NCBI GenBank assembly: GCA_947474495.1
Contig: CANJIM010000026.1
Coordinates: forward strand, 1 to 39,781
Length of the DNA stretch: 39,781 nt
DNA from: Rhodospirillaceae bacterium
GTDB taxonomy: Bacteria; Pseudomonadota; Alphaproteobacteria; SMXQ01
Reading direction: 5' to 3'
The stretch's first letter is position 1; the number at the start of each line of letters is the position of its first letter. This document shows positions 10,852 through 18,405 of the stretch, one piece after another. A program made the translations under genes and the position numbers. Below the pieces are notes generated by a model. The model had not been told where the DNA came from. It ran no database searches and saw only the letters and a program-made list of their open reading frames with translations.

Positions 10852-11634
10852 ATGACGCTCCCGCCGCTCCCCATTCCGGCCATCCCGAAGGCCGCCCTCG
10901 TCACCGGCGCTGCCGCGCGCATCGGACGCGCCACCGCGCTCGCCCTGGCGGCGGACGGCTATGCGGTCGCCGTGCATTACAACAAATCCGCCGCGCCCGC
11001 CGAGGCCGTGGCGGAGGATATCCGCAAGGCCGGCGGCAAGGCGATCACGCTGCAGGGTGATCTCTCGGTCGAGGCGCAAGTCGCCACGCTCGTCGCCCAG
11101 GCGGCGCAGGCGCTCGGGCCGCTCGGCGTGCTGGTCAACAACGCCTCGATCTTCGAGCGCGATGAAGCGCTGACCGCGACGCGCCAAGGCTGGGACGACC
11201 ATATGGAGACCAATCTGCGGGCTCCCTTCAAGCTGTCGCAGGATTTCGCCCAGCAGCTGCCGGCCGGACAGGACGGCGTGATCGTCAATCTGCTCGACGA
11301 ACGCGTGCTGAACCTGACGCCGCATTTCACCACCTACACGCTGAGCAAGGCGGGCCTGTGGACGCTGACGCAGACGCTGGCCCAGGCGTTGGCGCCGCGC
11401 ATCCGCGTCGTCGGCATCGGCCCCGGCCCGGTGCTGCCGAGCCCGCACCAGACCGACGCGCAGTTCGTCGAGCAATATCGCGCCATGCCGCTGCAGCGCC
11501 CGTCCTCGCCGGAGGAGATCGCCAATGCGGTGCGCTTCATTTTGGCGACGCCGTCGATGACCGGCCAAATTCTGCTGCTCGACGGCGGCCAACATCTCGG
11601 CTGGAGCCAGCCCTCGGGCGAGCCCGCGCACTAA
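10852..11634 (+). CDS. folM: Pteridine reductase-like short-chain dehydrogenase
   Basis: A 260-residue NADPH-binding SDR. The cofactor loop is TGAAARIG (18-25), the form with Arg seen in pteridine reductases (TGAAxRxG), followed by NNAS (96-99). The catalytic set is Asp149 in VNLLDE, in place of the usual SDR Ser, with Tyr162 and Lys166 in YTLSK. Asp at that position is the hallmark of PTR1/FolM enzymes that reduce dihydropterins or dihydromonapterin. The gene sits 41 bases before folB, which fits a pterin or folate role. The ATG at 10852 is chosen; an in-frame ATG at 10717 would translate the palindromic repeat. Exact substrate, dihydrofolate, dihydrobiopterin or dihydromonapterin, cannot be told from sequence. 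Confidence 0.85.
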   Translation: MTLPPLPIPAIPKAALVTGAAARIGRATALALAADGYAVAVHYNKSAAPAEAVAEDIRKAGGKAITLQGDLSVEAQVATLVAQAAQALGPLGVLVNNASIFERDEALTATRQGWDDHMETNLRAPFKLSQDFAQQLPAGQDGVIVNLLDERVLNLTPHFTTYTLSKAGLWTLTQTLAQALAPRIRVVGIGPGPVLPSPHQTDAQFVEQYRAMPLQRPSSPEEIANAVRFILATPSMTGQILLLDGGQHLGWSQPSGEPAH

Positions 11635-11675
11635 TGCCTTTCAGCGGCGCTGATGCCGCATAGGAGTTTCGTCAC

Positions 11676-12131
11676 ATGGCGAACGATCCCAAGCTGCAAG
11701 CGATACAAGGCGGGCTGTCCCAGCCCAAGCCGGCCGAACCGCCGCAAGACGCCCCGGGCGTTTCGCTGTCCGGTCTGCGCCGCGTGTTCTTGCGCGACAT
11801 GATCCTGCCCTGCAGCATCGGCATCTACCGCCATGAGAAGGACGCGCCGCAGCGGGTGCGGATCAATCTCGACCTCGCCGTGCGCGAAGGCGACGTCGCC
11901 TTGGCCGACGATGTCGGCAATGTGGTGGATTACGCCACCATTGCTGATGGGGTGCGCGCCATCGTCGGCGGTGGCCATGTCAATCTGGTGGAAACCCTGG
12001 CCGAGCGCATCGCCAGCTTCTGCCTGCGCGATGTGCGCGTCGCCTCGGCCCAGGTGCGGGTCGAGAAGCTCGACGTCTTCGCCGACGCCGCCGGCGCCGG
12101 GGTCGAGATCGTTCGCCACCGGACGGGCTAG
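11676..12131 (+). CDS. folB: Dihydroneopterin aldolase
   Basis: A 151-residue FolB-family protein. After a 30-residue polar N-terminal lead come the family elements LRDMILPCSIGIYRHEK, RVRINLDLAV, DDVGNVVDYATIADGVRAIV, and NLVETLAERIASFCL with the conserved Glu and the aldolase core, then VRVEKLDVFADA. FolB cleaves 7,8-dihydroneopterin to 6-hydroxymethyl-dihydropterin and glycolaldehyde in folate synthesis. It follows the pteridine reductase-like gene closely and is probably cotranscribed with it. The N-terminal lead makes it longer than the roughly 120-residue standard. GGAG lies 10 bases before the ATG at 11676. Confidence 0.92.
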   Translation: MANDPKLQAIQGGLSQPKPAEPPQDAPGVSLSGLRRVFLRDMILPCSIGIYRHEKDAPQRVRINLDLAVREGDVALADDVGNVVDYATIADGVRAIVGGGHVNLVETLAERIASFCLRDVRVASAQVRVEKLDVFADAAGAGVEIVRHRTG

Positions 12132-12631
12132 CGAACCGCGTTAACATCTGCTGTAACGCCCGCCAATAGGGCGGAAACGGCGGAATTCCGCCATTTTGGG
12201 CGGCCCGGCGCTAGAGTTTTGCACAGGGAAGCGAAAAGGCCGTCAAGCGCCACTTCCGCTGCTCTGCAAAAAACATTTACCCCGGTGAATCCGTGTTGAC
12301 TTTGAATTTTTATATGAATTTCAGGCGTTTGCTTTGTTTGCACAATTTTCATGCAATCACGTCGACCTTCAGGAGTCCGTAGCGGGAAGTCTGCCGCGAG
12401 ACCGTCTCTCCACAAACTTGTCCACAGGTTTCGTGGATAGTTTTCAAATGCGTGACAGAAAGCTTGGCAAAGCCTCCCGTGCGCTGTCGGACGTTAAGAA
12501 ATGGCCCCGACTCTCATGCGTCACATCAACTGAAGGGCGATGAGCCCAAGCAGGCCGCCGACTTCGCCATATTCGCGCCCACCGCACAGGGCGCTTGATG
12601 TTCCGCAGCGTTACCCCGAAATAGATACAAC
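12132..12631. other. 500-bp AT-rich intergenic region with DnaA-box-like cluster
   Basis: No credible gene lies here; short open frames show no motif or ribosome binding site. Near the folB end is the palindrome GGCGGAATTCCGCC (12179-12192), followed by TTTT, which may end folB transcription. Further on are sequences matching the DnaA-box consensus TTWTNCACA: TTTTGCACA (12217-12225, full match), GTTTGCACA (12336-12344, 8 of 9), CTCTCCACA (12406-12414, 7 of 9), TTGTCCACA (12418-12426, 8 of 9), and CGTGGATAG on the other strand (12432-12440, 7 of 9). Between the first two is the most AT-rich stretch (about 12296-12322). An origin-like or DnaA-regulated role is only a possibility; the region may simply be a long uvrC leader and promoter. 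Confidence 0.45.
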
Positions 12632-14680
12632 ATGACGACAGAACCGCCGCGCGATCCGACCAAGCCCCCTGCCGAACCGCCCGACGAAACATCGCCGGCG
12701 ACCGATGACGCGCGCGACCCTAACCGAAAGGGTATGGCGGAAGCGCCACAACCGTTTCTCGCCGACGACGAGCTGACGAGCGGCGTCGTCATCAGCACGC
12801 AAGCGGACGATCCCAAAGAGATCGGCGTTTCGGTGATCAAAAATGTCATCAAGACGATCGGCACCTCGCCCGGCGTCTACCGCATGCTCAACGCCGCCGG
12901 CGACGTCCTCTATGTCGGCAAGGCGAAGAATCTCAAGAACCGTGTCACCAGCTACACCCATCCCGACCGGCTGAGCATCCGCATCGCCCGCGTCGTCGCC
13001 GCCACCGCCAGCATGGACGTGGTGACGACGCGCACCGAAGCCGAAGCGCTGCTGCTCGAGAACAACCTGATCAAGAAGCTGAAGCCGCGCTACAACGTGC
13101 TGCTGCGCGACGACAAGTCGTTTCCCTACATCTTGATCACCGGCGACACGGAATGGCCGCGCATCACCAAATATCGCGGCGCGCAAAATCAGCCCGGCGA
13201 ATATTTCGGACCGTTTGCATCTGCGGGTGCCGTGAATCACACGCTCGCCACCTTGGAGCGCGCCTTTCCGCTGCGCTCCTGCTCGGACAGCGTGTTCTCC
13301 ACGCGCACGCGGCCCTGCCTGCAATATCAGATCAAGCGCTGCACTGCGCCCTGCGTCGGCCGCATCGACAAGCCGGCTTATGAGGCCATCGTCGGCCAGG
13401 CGCGGCGCTTCCTCAACGGCCGCAGCCACGACATTCAGAAGGCCCTGTCCGCCGACATGACCGTCGCCGCCGAGGCGCTCGACTACGAGGGCGCCGCCAT
13501 CCTGCGCGACCGCATCCGCGCGCTCAGCCAAATCCAGTCGCGCCAGGACATTCATATCCAGGGGCTCGGCGAGGCCGATGTCATGGCCGTCCATGTCGAC
13601 GGCGGCCAATGCTGCATCCAGGTGTTCTTCTTCCGCGCCGGCCAGAACCTCGGCAACCGCAGCTATTTCCCGAGCCAGACGGCCAATCTGTCGCCGGAGG
13701 ACATTCTCGAGGCCTTCGTCGGCCAGTTCTACGCCGGCCATCCGCCGCCGCGCCTGATCCTGACCAGCCACAAGCTGCCCGGCGCCGAGCTGATGGCCGA
13801 GGCGCTCGCCATTAAGGCGGATCGCAAAGTCGCCATCGGCATGCCCGAGCGCGGCAACAAGCGCAAATTGATCGAGCATGCCCTGGCCAACGCAGCGCAA
13901 GCCCTGGCGCGGCGCATGGCGGAGAGCGCCACCCAGCGCAAACTGCTCGAAGGCGTCGGCGAAATCTTCGGCCTCGACGGCACGCCCGAGCGCATCGAGG
14001 TTTACGACAACAGCCATATCTCCGGCACCAACGCGATCGGCGCCATGATCGTCGCCGGGCCGGACGGGCTGATGAAAAACGCGTGGCGCAAATTCACCAT
14101 CCGCAGCGTCCTGCCGACCGGTCATACAGAGAATTCTCAGGGTGGCGACGATTACGCCATGATGCGCGAGGTGCTGACCCGCCGCTTCGCCCGCGCCCTG
14201 AAGGAAGACCCGGAACGCAACAAGGGCCAATGGCCCGATCTGGTGCTGATCGACGGCGGCGCCGGCCAGCTCAAGATCGCCTGCGAGGTCTTCGCCGATC
14301 TCGGCGTCACCGACGTCGCCCTGGTCGGCGTCGCCAAAGGCCCCGACCGCAACGCCGGGCGCGAGCGCTTCTTCATGCCGGGGCGCGAGCCCTTCAGCCT
14401 CGAGATGCAGGACCCGGTGCTCTATTTCCTGCAGCGCCTGCGCGACGAGGCGCACCGCTTCGCCATCGGCGGCCACCGGGCCAAGCGCTCGGCCGCCATC
14501 GGCAAATCGCAGCTCGACGAGATCGCCGGCATCGGCGCGACGCGCAAACGCGCCCTCTTGCATCATTTCGGCTCGGCCCGCGGCGTCGCCGAAGCCGGCC
14601 TGCCCGACCTGGAATCCGTCCAGGGCATCTCCAAGGCGGTCGCCAAGAAGATTTACGATCACTTCCACAGCGGGACGTAA
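12632..14680 (+). CDS. uvrC: UvrABC system protein C (excinuclease nuclease subunit)
   Basis: A 682-residue UvrC. The GIY-YIG nuclease that makes the 3' incision begins at about residue 78 (SPGVYRMLNAAGDVLYVGKA). A Cys-rich patch is RPCLQYQIKRCTAPCVG. A UVR motif, EALDYEGAAILRDRI, pairs with UvrB. The RNase H-like domain for the 5' incision shows VYDNSHISGTNAIGAM, LVLIDGGAGQL and DEAHRFAI, giving the Asp, Asp and His catalytic residues. Tandem helix-hairpin-helix motifs end the protein (IAGIGATRKRALLHHFGS). About 65 residues of Pro/Asp/Glu-rich, probably disordered sequence precede the first domain. The ATG lacks a clear Shine-Dalgarno sequence, so the true start could be internal. pgsA follows on the same strand. 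Confidence 0.97.
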   Translation: MTTEPPRDPTKPPAEPPDETSPATDDARDPNRKGMAEAPQPFLADDELTSGVVISTQADDPKEIGVSVIKNVIKTIGTSPGVYRMLNAAGDVLYVGKAKNLKNRVTSYTHPDRLSIRIARVVAATASMDVVTTRTEAEALLLENNLIKKLKPRYNVLLRDDKSFPYILITGDTEWPRITKYRGAQNQPGEYFGPFASAGAVNHTLATLERAFPLRSCSDSVFSTRTRPCLQYQIKRCTAPCVGRIDKPAYEAIVGQARRFLNGRSHDIQKALSADMTVAAEALDYEGAAILRDRIRALSQIQSRQDIHIQGLGEADVMAVHVDGGQCCIQVFFFRAGQNLGNRSYFPSQTANLSPEDILEAFVGQFYAGHPPPRLILTSHKLPGAELMAEALAIKADRKVAIGMPERGNKRKLIEHALANAAQALARRMAESATQRKLLEGVGEIFGLDGTPERIEVYDNSHISGTNAIGAMIVAGPDGLMKNAWRKFTIRSVLPTGHTENSQGGDDYAMMREVLTRRFARALKEDPERNKGQWPDLVLIDGGAGQLKIACEVFADLGVTDVALVGVAKGPDRNAGRERFFMPGREPFSLEMQDPVLYFLQRLRDEAHRFAIGGHRAKRSAAIGKSQLDEIAGIGATRKRALLHHFGSARGVAEAGLPDLESVQGISKAVAKKIYDHFHSGT

Positions 14681-14769
14681 TCGCAGTCTAAGTGACGCTT
14701 CCGTGACTTCGACGATCCGGCATGGATTGCCTGTGGCCGTTCCCTGCCGCCATCGTTAAAATGGCCGCC

Positions 14770-15345
14770 ATGTTCAAGCTCCCCAACCTGCTGACCTTTT
14801 CGCGCATCGGCGTGATCCCGCTGCTGGTGGCCGCCTTCTATCTCGCGGATCCGCTCGGCAATATCGTCGCCTGCGCGCTGTTCGCCCTGGCCGCCGTGAC
14901 CGATTATCTCGACGGCTACCTGGCGCGCGCCTGGAGCCAGCAGTCGAACCTCGGCCGTTTCCTCGACCCGGTTGCCGACAAGCTGATGGTCGCCGCTGCC
15001 ATTCTGATGATGGTCGCCTTCGCCATGATCTCGGGCTGGTCGATCCTCGCCGCCCTGGTCATCCTCTGCCGCGAGATTCTCGTCTCGGGCCTGCGCGAAT
15101 TTCTCGCCGAGCTGCGCGTCGGCCTGCCGGTCAGCAAGCTGGCCAAATGGAAGACGGCGATCCAGATGATCGCCATCACCCTGCTGCTGCTCGGCGACGC
15201 CGGGCCCCATTGGCTGCCGATCGTCACCCTGGGCGACATCGCCCTGTGGATCGCCGCCGCGCTGACGCTGATCACCGGCTACGATTATCTCCGCGCCGGC
15301 CTGCGCCACATGCGCGAAGACGGCTCGCCCGGCCCGGCCGAATAA
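14770..15345 (+). CDS. pgsA: CDP-diacylglycerol-glycerol-3-phosphate 3-phosphatidyltransferase
   Basis: A 191-residue inner-membrane enzyme that makes phosphatidylglycerophosphate, the first committed step to phosphatidylglycerol and cardiolipin. The CDP-alcohol phosphotransferase motif D-x2-DG-x2-AR-x8-G-x3-D-x3-D is complete: DYLDGYLARA (Asp45 and Asp48), then GRFLDPVADK (Asp66 and Asp70). Four to six membrane helices surround it. MFKLPNLLTFSRIGVIPLL at the N-terminus is the standard PgsA opening, hence the ATG at 14770; an in-frame ATG at 14761 would add three residues and cannot be excluded. It lies 89 bases after uvrC, a neighbour pairing also found in many other proteobacteria. Confidence 0.93.
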   Translation: MFKLPNLLTFSRIGVIPLLVAAFYLADPLGNIVACALFALAAVTDYLDGYLARAWSQQSNLGRFLDPVADKLMVAAAILMMVAFAMISGWSILAALVILCREILVSGLREFLAELRVGLPVSKLAKWKTAIQMIAITLLLLGDAGPHWLPIVTLGDIALWIAAALTLITGYDYLRAGLRHMREDGSPGPAE

Positions 15346-15352
15346 TCCTGCT

Positions 15353-15604
15353 ATGAAGATTCTGTATTTTGCCTGGCTGCGCCAACGCATCGGCAGCGCC
15401 GAGGAAACCGTCACGCCGCCGCCTGAGGTGACGTCGGTCGGCGCCCTGCTCGCCTGGCTGGCGACGCGCGGGCCGGGCTATGCCGAGGCGCTCAAGGATT
15501 TGTCGGTGGTGCGCGTCGCCGTGAACCAGGAATTCGCGCAGGCCGGCGATGCGGTCAAAGCCGGCGACGAAGTGGCGCTGTTTCCCCCCGTGACGGGAGG
15601 CTGA
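15353..15604 (+). CDS. moaD: Molybdopterin synthase sulfur-carrier subunit
   Basis: An 83-residue ubiquitin-like protein. It starts MKILYFAWLRQRIG and ends PPVTGG; the C-terminal Gly-Gly is the site of thiocarboxylate formation. MoaD delivers sulfur to MoaE for conversion of cPMP to molybdopterin. It begins 7 bases after the pgsA stop and ends 2 bases before moaE, so the three are very likely one transcript. MoeB, which activates MoaD, is not in the window. Confidence 0.95.
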   Translation: MKILYFAWLRQRIGSAEETVTPPPEVTSVGALLAWLATRGPGYAEALKDLSVVRVAVNQEFAQAGDAVKAGDEVALFPPVTGG

Positions 15605-15606
15605 GC

Positions 15607-16071
15607 ATGATCCGCGTGCAGCGCGAGGATTTCGACATCGGCGCCGAGCTCGACAAGCTGACGGCCGGGCGCAGCGACATCGGCGGCCTCGCCAGCTTCA
15701 CCGGCCTGGTGCGCGATTTCGTCGGCATGGACAAGGCGGCCGGCGCCGACGTCTCGGCCATGACGCTGGAACATTATCCCGGCATGACCGAGAAGCGCCT
15801 CGCCGAGATCGAGGCCGAGGCCAACACACGCTGGCCGCTGTCCGCCAGCCTGATCATCCATCGCTACGGCAAATTGACGGCGGGCGAGCGCATCGTGCTG
15901 GTCGCCTGCGCCGCCGCCCACCGCGAAGACGCCTTCGCCGCCTGCCAATTCCTGATGGACTGGCTCAAGACCAGCGCGCCCTTCTGGAAACAGGAAGACA
16001 CGGCGAACGGTCCACGCTGGGTCGAAGCCGACGCCAAGGACGATGCGCTGGCGGCGCGGTGGAAGACATAA
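15607..16071 (+). CDS. moaE: Molybdopterin synthase catalytic subunit
   Basis: A 154-residue MoaE. Typical elements are GGLASFTGLVRDF, MTLEHYPGMTEKRLAEI, the HRYGKLTAGERIVLVACAAAHRE core, and the active-site segment TSAPFWKQED, in which the Lys lies where E. coli MoaE has its catalytic lysine. With MoaD it inserts two sulfurs into cPMP to give molybdopterin in the cytoplasm. The gene overlaps the start of a strong terminator directly after its stop codon, so it ends the uvrC-pgsA-moaD-moaE run. Confidence 0.95.
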   Translation: MIRVQREDFDIGAELDKLTAGRSDIGGLASFTGLVRDFVGMDKAAGADVSAMTLEHYPGMTEKRLAEIEAEANTRWPLSASLIIHRYGKLTAGERIVLVACAAAHREDAFAACQFLMDWLKTSAPFWKQEDTANGPRWVEADAKDDALAARWKT

Positions 16072-16098
16072 AAAGGGCGCTCAAATGAGCGCCCTTTT
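16072..16098. terminator. Bidirectional rho-independent terminator
   Basis: GGGCGCTCA (16075-16083) pairs with TGAGCGCCC (16086-16094) across a very small A-rich loop. An A-run precedes it and TTTT follows, so it can stop both moaE (plus) and ilvE (minus), which converge here. Confidence 0.9.
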
Positions 16099-16121
16099 CG
16101 ATTCGGCGGTAACGCGAAAGC

Positions 16122-17009
16122 TTAAGCCGAGACGGCGGCCTTGCCGTTCACCAGCTTGTCGTAATCTTCCATCAGCGCGCGCGTCACCGGGCCGACGGTG
16201 AATTTGTATTCGTCGACCTCGGACACCGGCGTCACTTCGGCGGCGGTGCCGGTGAGGAACATCTCCTGCGACTTGGCGAGCTCTTCCGGCATGATCGCCC
16301 GCTCGGTCACCTTGATGCCGCGCTTGCGCGCGAGGTCGATCACCGTCTGGCGGGTGATGCCGTTGAGGAAGCAGTCGGGCGTCGGCGTGTGAATCTCGCC
16401 GTTCTGCACCAGGAAGATGTTGGCGCCGGTCGATTCGGCGAGCTGGCCGCGATAGTCGAGCATCAGGGCGTCGTCATAGCCCTTGGCCTCGGCGGCGTGC
16501 TTGCTGAGCGTGCAGATCATGTAGAGGCCCGAGGCCTTGGCATGGACCGGCTCGGTCTCCGGCGACGGGCGCTTGTAGAGGGCGCGCGTCAGGCGCAGGC
16601 CGCGTAGGCGCGCTTCCGGCGTGAAGTAAGACGGCCATTCCCACACGGCGACGGACACGTGGATCTTGGTCGACTGGGCCGACACCGCCATCATCTCGGT
16701 ACCGCGCCAGGCGACCGGGCGGACATAGGCGTTGGCGAAGCCCGACACCTTCACCATCTCTTCGCAGGCCCTGTCGATCTCCTCGACGCTGTAGGGGATC
16801 TTCATGCCGAGCAATTCGGCCGACTTGAACAGGCGCAAGGTGTGCTCGTGCAGCTTGAAGATCTTGCCCGAGTAGGCGCGCTCGCCCTCGAAGACGACGC
16901 TGGCATAATGCAGACCGTGGCTGAGCACATGGATCTTGGCGTCGCGCCAATCCACTTGCTTGCCGTCGAACCAGATATGACCGTCACGATCGTCGAAAGG
17001 TGCCGCCAT
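16122..17009 (-). CDS. ilvE: Branched-chain amino acid aminotransferase
   Basis: A 295-residue fold-type IV PLP enzyme that interconverts Val, Leu and Ile with their 2-oxo acids. Characteristic stretches are IWFDGKQVDWRDAKIHVLSH, SVVFEGERAY, YVRPVAWRG, and VHAKASGLYM with the Schiff-base Lys158, then ESTGANIFLVQNGEI and LNGITRQTVIDLA. It is close to the standard length of about 290-310. The ATG at 17009 is used because homologues start just before PFDDRDGHIWFDG; the upstream in-frame codons are unconserved. It is divergent from a MarR gene across only 77 bases, which carry two GTCAAC repeats, so that regulator could also affect ilvE. Confidence 0.94.
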   Translation of the reverse strand: MAAPFDDRDGHIWFDGKQVDWRDAKIHVLSHGLHYASVVFEGERAYSGKIFKLHEHTLRLFKSAELLGMKIPYSVEEIDRACEEMVKVSGFANAYVRPVAWRGTEMMAVSAQSTKIHVSVAVWEWPSYFTPEARLRGLRLTRALYKRPSPETEPVHAKASGLYMICTLSKHAAEAKGYDDALMLDYRGQLAESTGANIFLVQNGEIHTPTPDCFLNGITRQTVIDLARKRGIKVTERAIMPEELAKSQEMFLTGTAAEVTPVSEVDEYKFTVGPVTRALMEDYDKLVNGKAAVSA

Positions 17010-17050
17010 GATAATTTTCTTTCGCAGGAGTTGGGGGATGTGTAAGCCTA

Positions 17051-17086
17051 TTGCGTCAACTAGCATCCTCAGGCATATAAGTCAAC
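17051..17086 (+). promoter_or_regulatory. Promoter for a probably leaderless marR transcript, with GTCAAC repeats
   Basis: TTGCGT (17051-17056), a 17-base spacer and CATATA (17074-17079; overlapping TATAAG) place the expected transcription start at about the ATG (17087). No Shine-Dalgarno sequence lies before that ATG. Two direct GTCAAC repeats, 17055-17060 and 17081-17086, overlap the -35 box and the start site, 26 bases apart. They could be regulator contacts for this promoter and for divergent ilvE. Confidence 0.45.
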
Positions 17087-17632
17087 ATGGCTGACATAAA
17101 ATCCGGCGTTAACCCGCTCTTCCTGCGCGAAGAAGAACTCCGCCAAGGCATGGAGCTGCTGTTCTACGCCTACCGCGACTTTACCGACGAAGCCGACGCC
17201 ATGCTGGTGCGCTACAAGCTCGGCCGCGCCCATCACCGGGCGCTCTACTTTGTCGGCCGCCACCCGGGCATCAGCGTCTCCGAGCTGCTCGCCATCCTGC
17301 GCATCACCAAGCAGAGCCTGGCGCGCGTGCTGAACGACCTGGTGCGCCAGGGCTTCATCACCCAGACCGCCGGCATGAGCGACCGCCGCCGCCGCCATTT
17401 GGAGCTGACGCCCAAAGGGCTCGACCTCGAGCGCCAGATCACCGAGAAGCAGCGCAGCCGCATCGCGCGGGCCTACCGCCAGGCCGGCGCCGAGGCGGTC
17501 GAGGGCTTCCGCAAGGTGCTGCTCGGCATCGTCAACGAGCATGACCGCCGCCTGCTGCAGCCGCCCGCCGGTCCCGAGCGGGGCGCCGGCGAGCGAGGGG
17601 GCGCGACTTTGCCGACGCCGAAGCGGCCCTAG
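17087..17632 (+). CDS. MarR-family regulator (PetP-like)
   Basis: A 181-residue MarR-type winged-helix protein. The recognition region is HPGISVSELLAILRITKQSL, followed by ARVLNDLVRQGFITQ and a wing rich in Arg (SDRRRRHLELTPKG). A C-terminal Gly/Pro/Arg tail follows the dimerisation helix. The gene is 17 bases before an OmpR-type response regulator and a sensor kinase. A MarR plus response-regulator pair recalls petP-petR of Rhodobacter, in which such a pair acts on cytochrome bc1 and growth genes. That is an analogy of arrangement, not proof of function. It probably reads from a leaderless promoter, since the ATG has no ribosome binding site. Confidence 0.88.
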   Translation: MADIKSGVNPLFLREEELRQGMELLFYAYRDFTDEADAMLVRYKLGRAHHRALYFVGRHPGISVSELLAILRITKQSLARVLNDLVRQGFITQTAGMSDRRRRHLELTPKGLDLERQITEKQRSRIARAYRQAGAEAVEGFRKVLLGIVNEHDRRLLQPPAGPERGAGERGGATLPTPKRP

Positions 17633-17649
17633 CCCCCTATAATCGCGCC

Positions 17650-18390
17650 ATGAGCGACCAGACGCAGAGCGCCGCCGACACCGATGCGCCCGACGATCAT
17701 CCGCATGTGCTGGTGGTCGACGACGACCGCCGCCTGCGCGACCTGCTGCAACGCTATCTCGCCGAGAACGGCTTTCGCGTCACCACCGCCGGCGACGCCG
17801 CCCTGGCGCGCGCCAAGCTCGCCAGCCTCGCCTTCGATCTCATCGTGCTCGACGTGATGATGCCGGGCGAGACCGGCCTCGATCTCACGGCTAGCCTGCG
17901 GAAAGAGAGCCGCGTGCCGATCCTGCTGCTCACCGCCATGGGCGAGGCCGAGGACCGCATTCGCGGCCTCGAGCGCGGGGCGGACGACTATCTGCCCAAG
18001 CCGTTCGAGCCGCGCGAATTGGTGCTGCGCATCAAGACGATCCTGGCCCGCGTGCGCGAGCCGGCGCCGCAACCGACGCCGCCCAAGCTGCTGCGCCTCG
18101 GCGAGTATGTCTTCATGCCGGCGCGCGACGAACTGCGGCGCGGCGCCATCGTCGTCCGCCTGACCACCGGCGAGGCGGCGCTGCTGCGCGCCCTCGCCGA
18201 GAAGCCCGGCGAGCCGGTCAGCCGCGAGGACTTGTCGCGCCGGACCGGCGGCGATTCCGAAGATACCGGCGCGACCCGCGCCATCGACGTGCAGGTGACG
18301 CGCCTCCGCCGCAAGATCGAGCCCGACCCCAAGGAGCCGCGCTATCTGCAGACCGTGCGCGGCCAGGGTTACGTGCTGAGGCCCGATTGA
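17650..18390 (+). CDS. OmpR/PhoB-family response regulator (PetR-like)
   Basis: A 246-residue two-component response regulator. The receiver domain (about residues 18-135) has the acidic pocket VVDDD (Asp24-26), the phospho-acceptor Asp68 in IVLDVMMPGETG, the conserved Thr in LLLTAMGE and Lys117 in YLPKPFEP. A C-terminal winged helix (about 145-245) has RLTTGEAALLRALAEKPGEP and the recognition helix in TRAIDVQVTRLRRKIEPD, ending GQGYVLRPD. The kinase gene follows 15 bases later and is the likely partner. With the MarR gene upstream it forms a three-gene regulatory operon. The regulon is unknown. Confidence 0.94.
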   Translation: MSDQTQSAADTDAPDDHPHVLVVDDDRRLRDLLQRYLAENGFRVTTAGDAALARAKLASLAFDLIVLDVMMPGETGLDLTASLRKESRVPILLLTAMGEAEDRIRGLERGADDYLPKPFEPRELVLRIKTILARVREPAPQPTPPKLLRLGEYVFMPARDELRRGAIVVRLTTGEAALLRALAEKPGEPVSREDLSRRTGGDSEDTGATRAIDVQVTRLRRKIEPDPKEPRYLQTVRGQGYVLRPD

Positions 18391-18405
18391 TGAAGGCGCA
18401 TTGAG

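Noticed and set aside
12141-12157. CtrA full site (TTAA-N7-TTAA) near the DnaA-box cluster
   Set aside because: TTAAC is followed at the right distance by TGTAAC and not TTAAC, so the second half-site fails.
12128-12543. Short frames within the 500-bp gap before uvrC
   Set aside because: They span AT-rich, repeat-like and DnaA-box-like sequence, have no ribosome binding site and no recognisable product.
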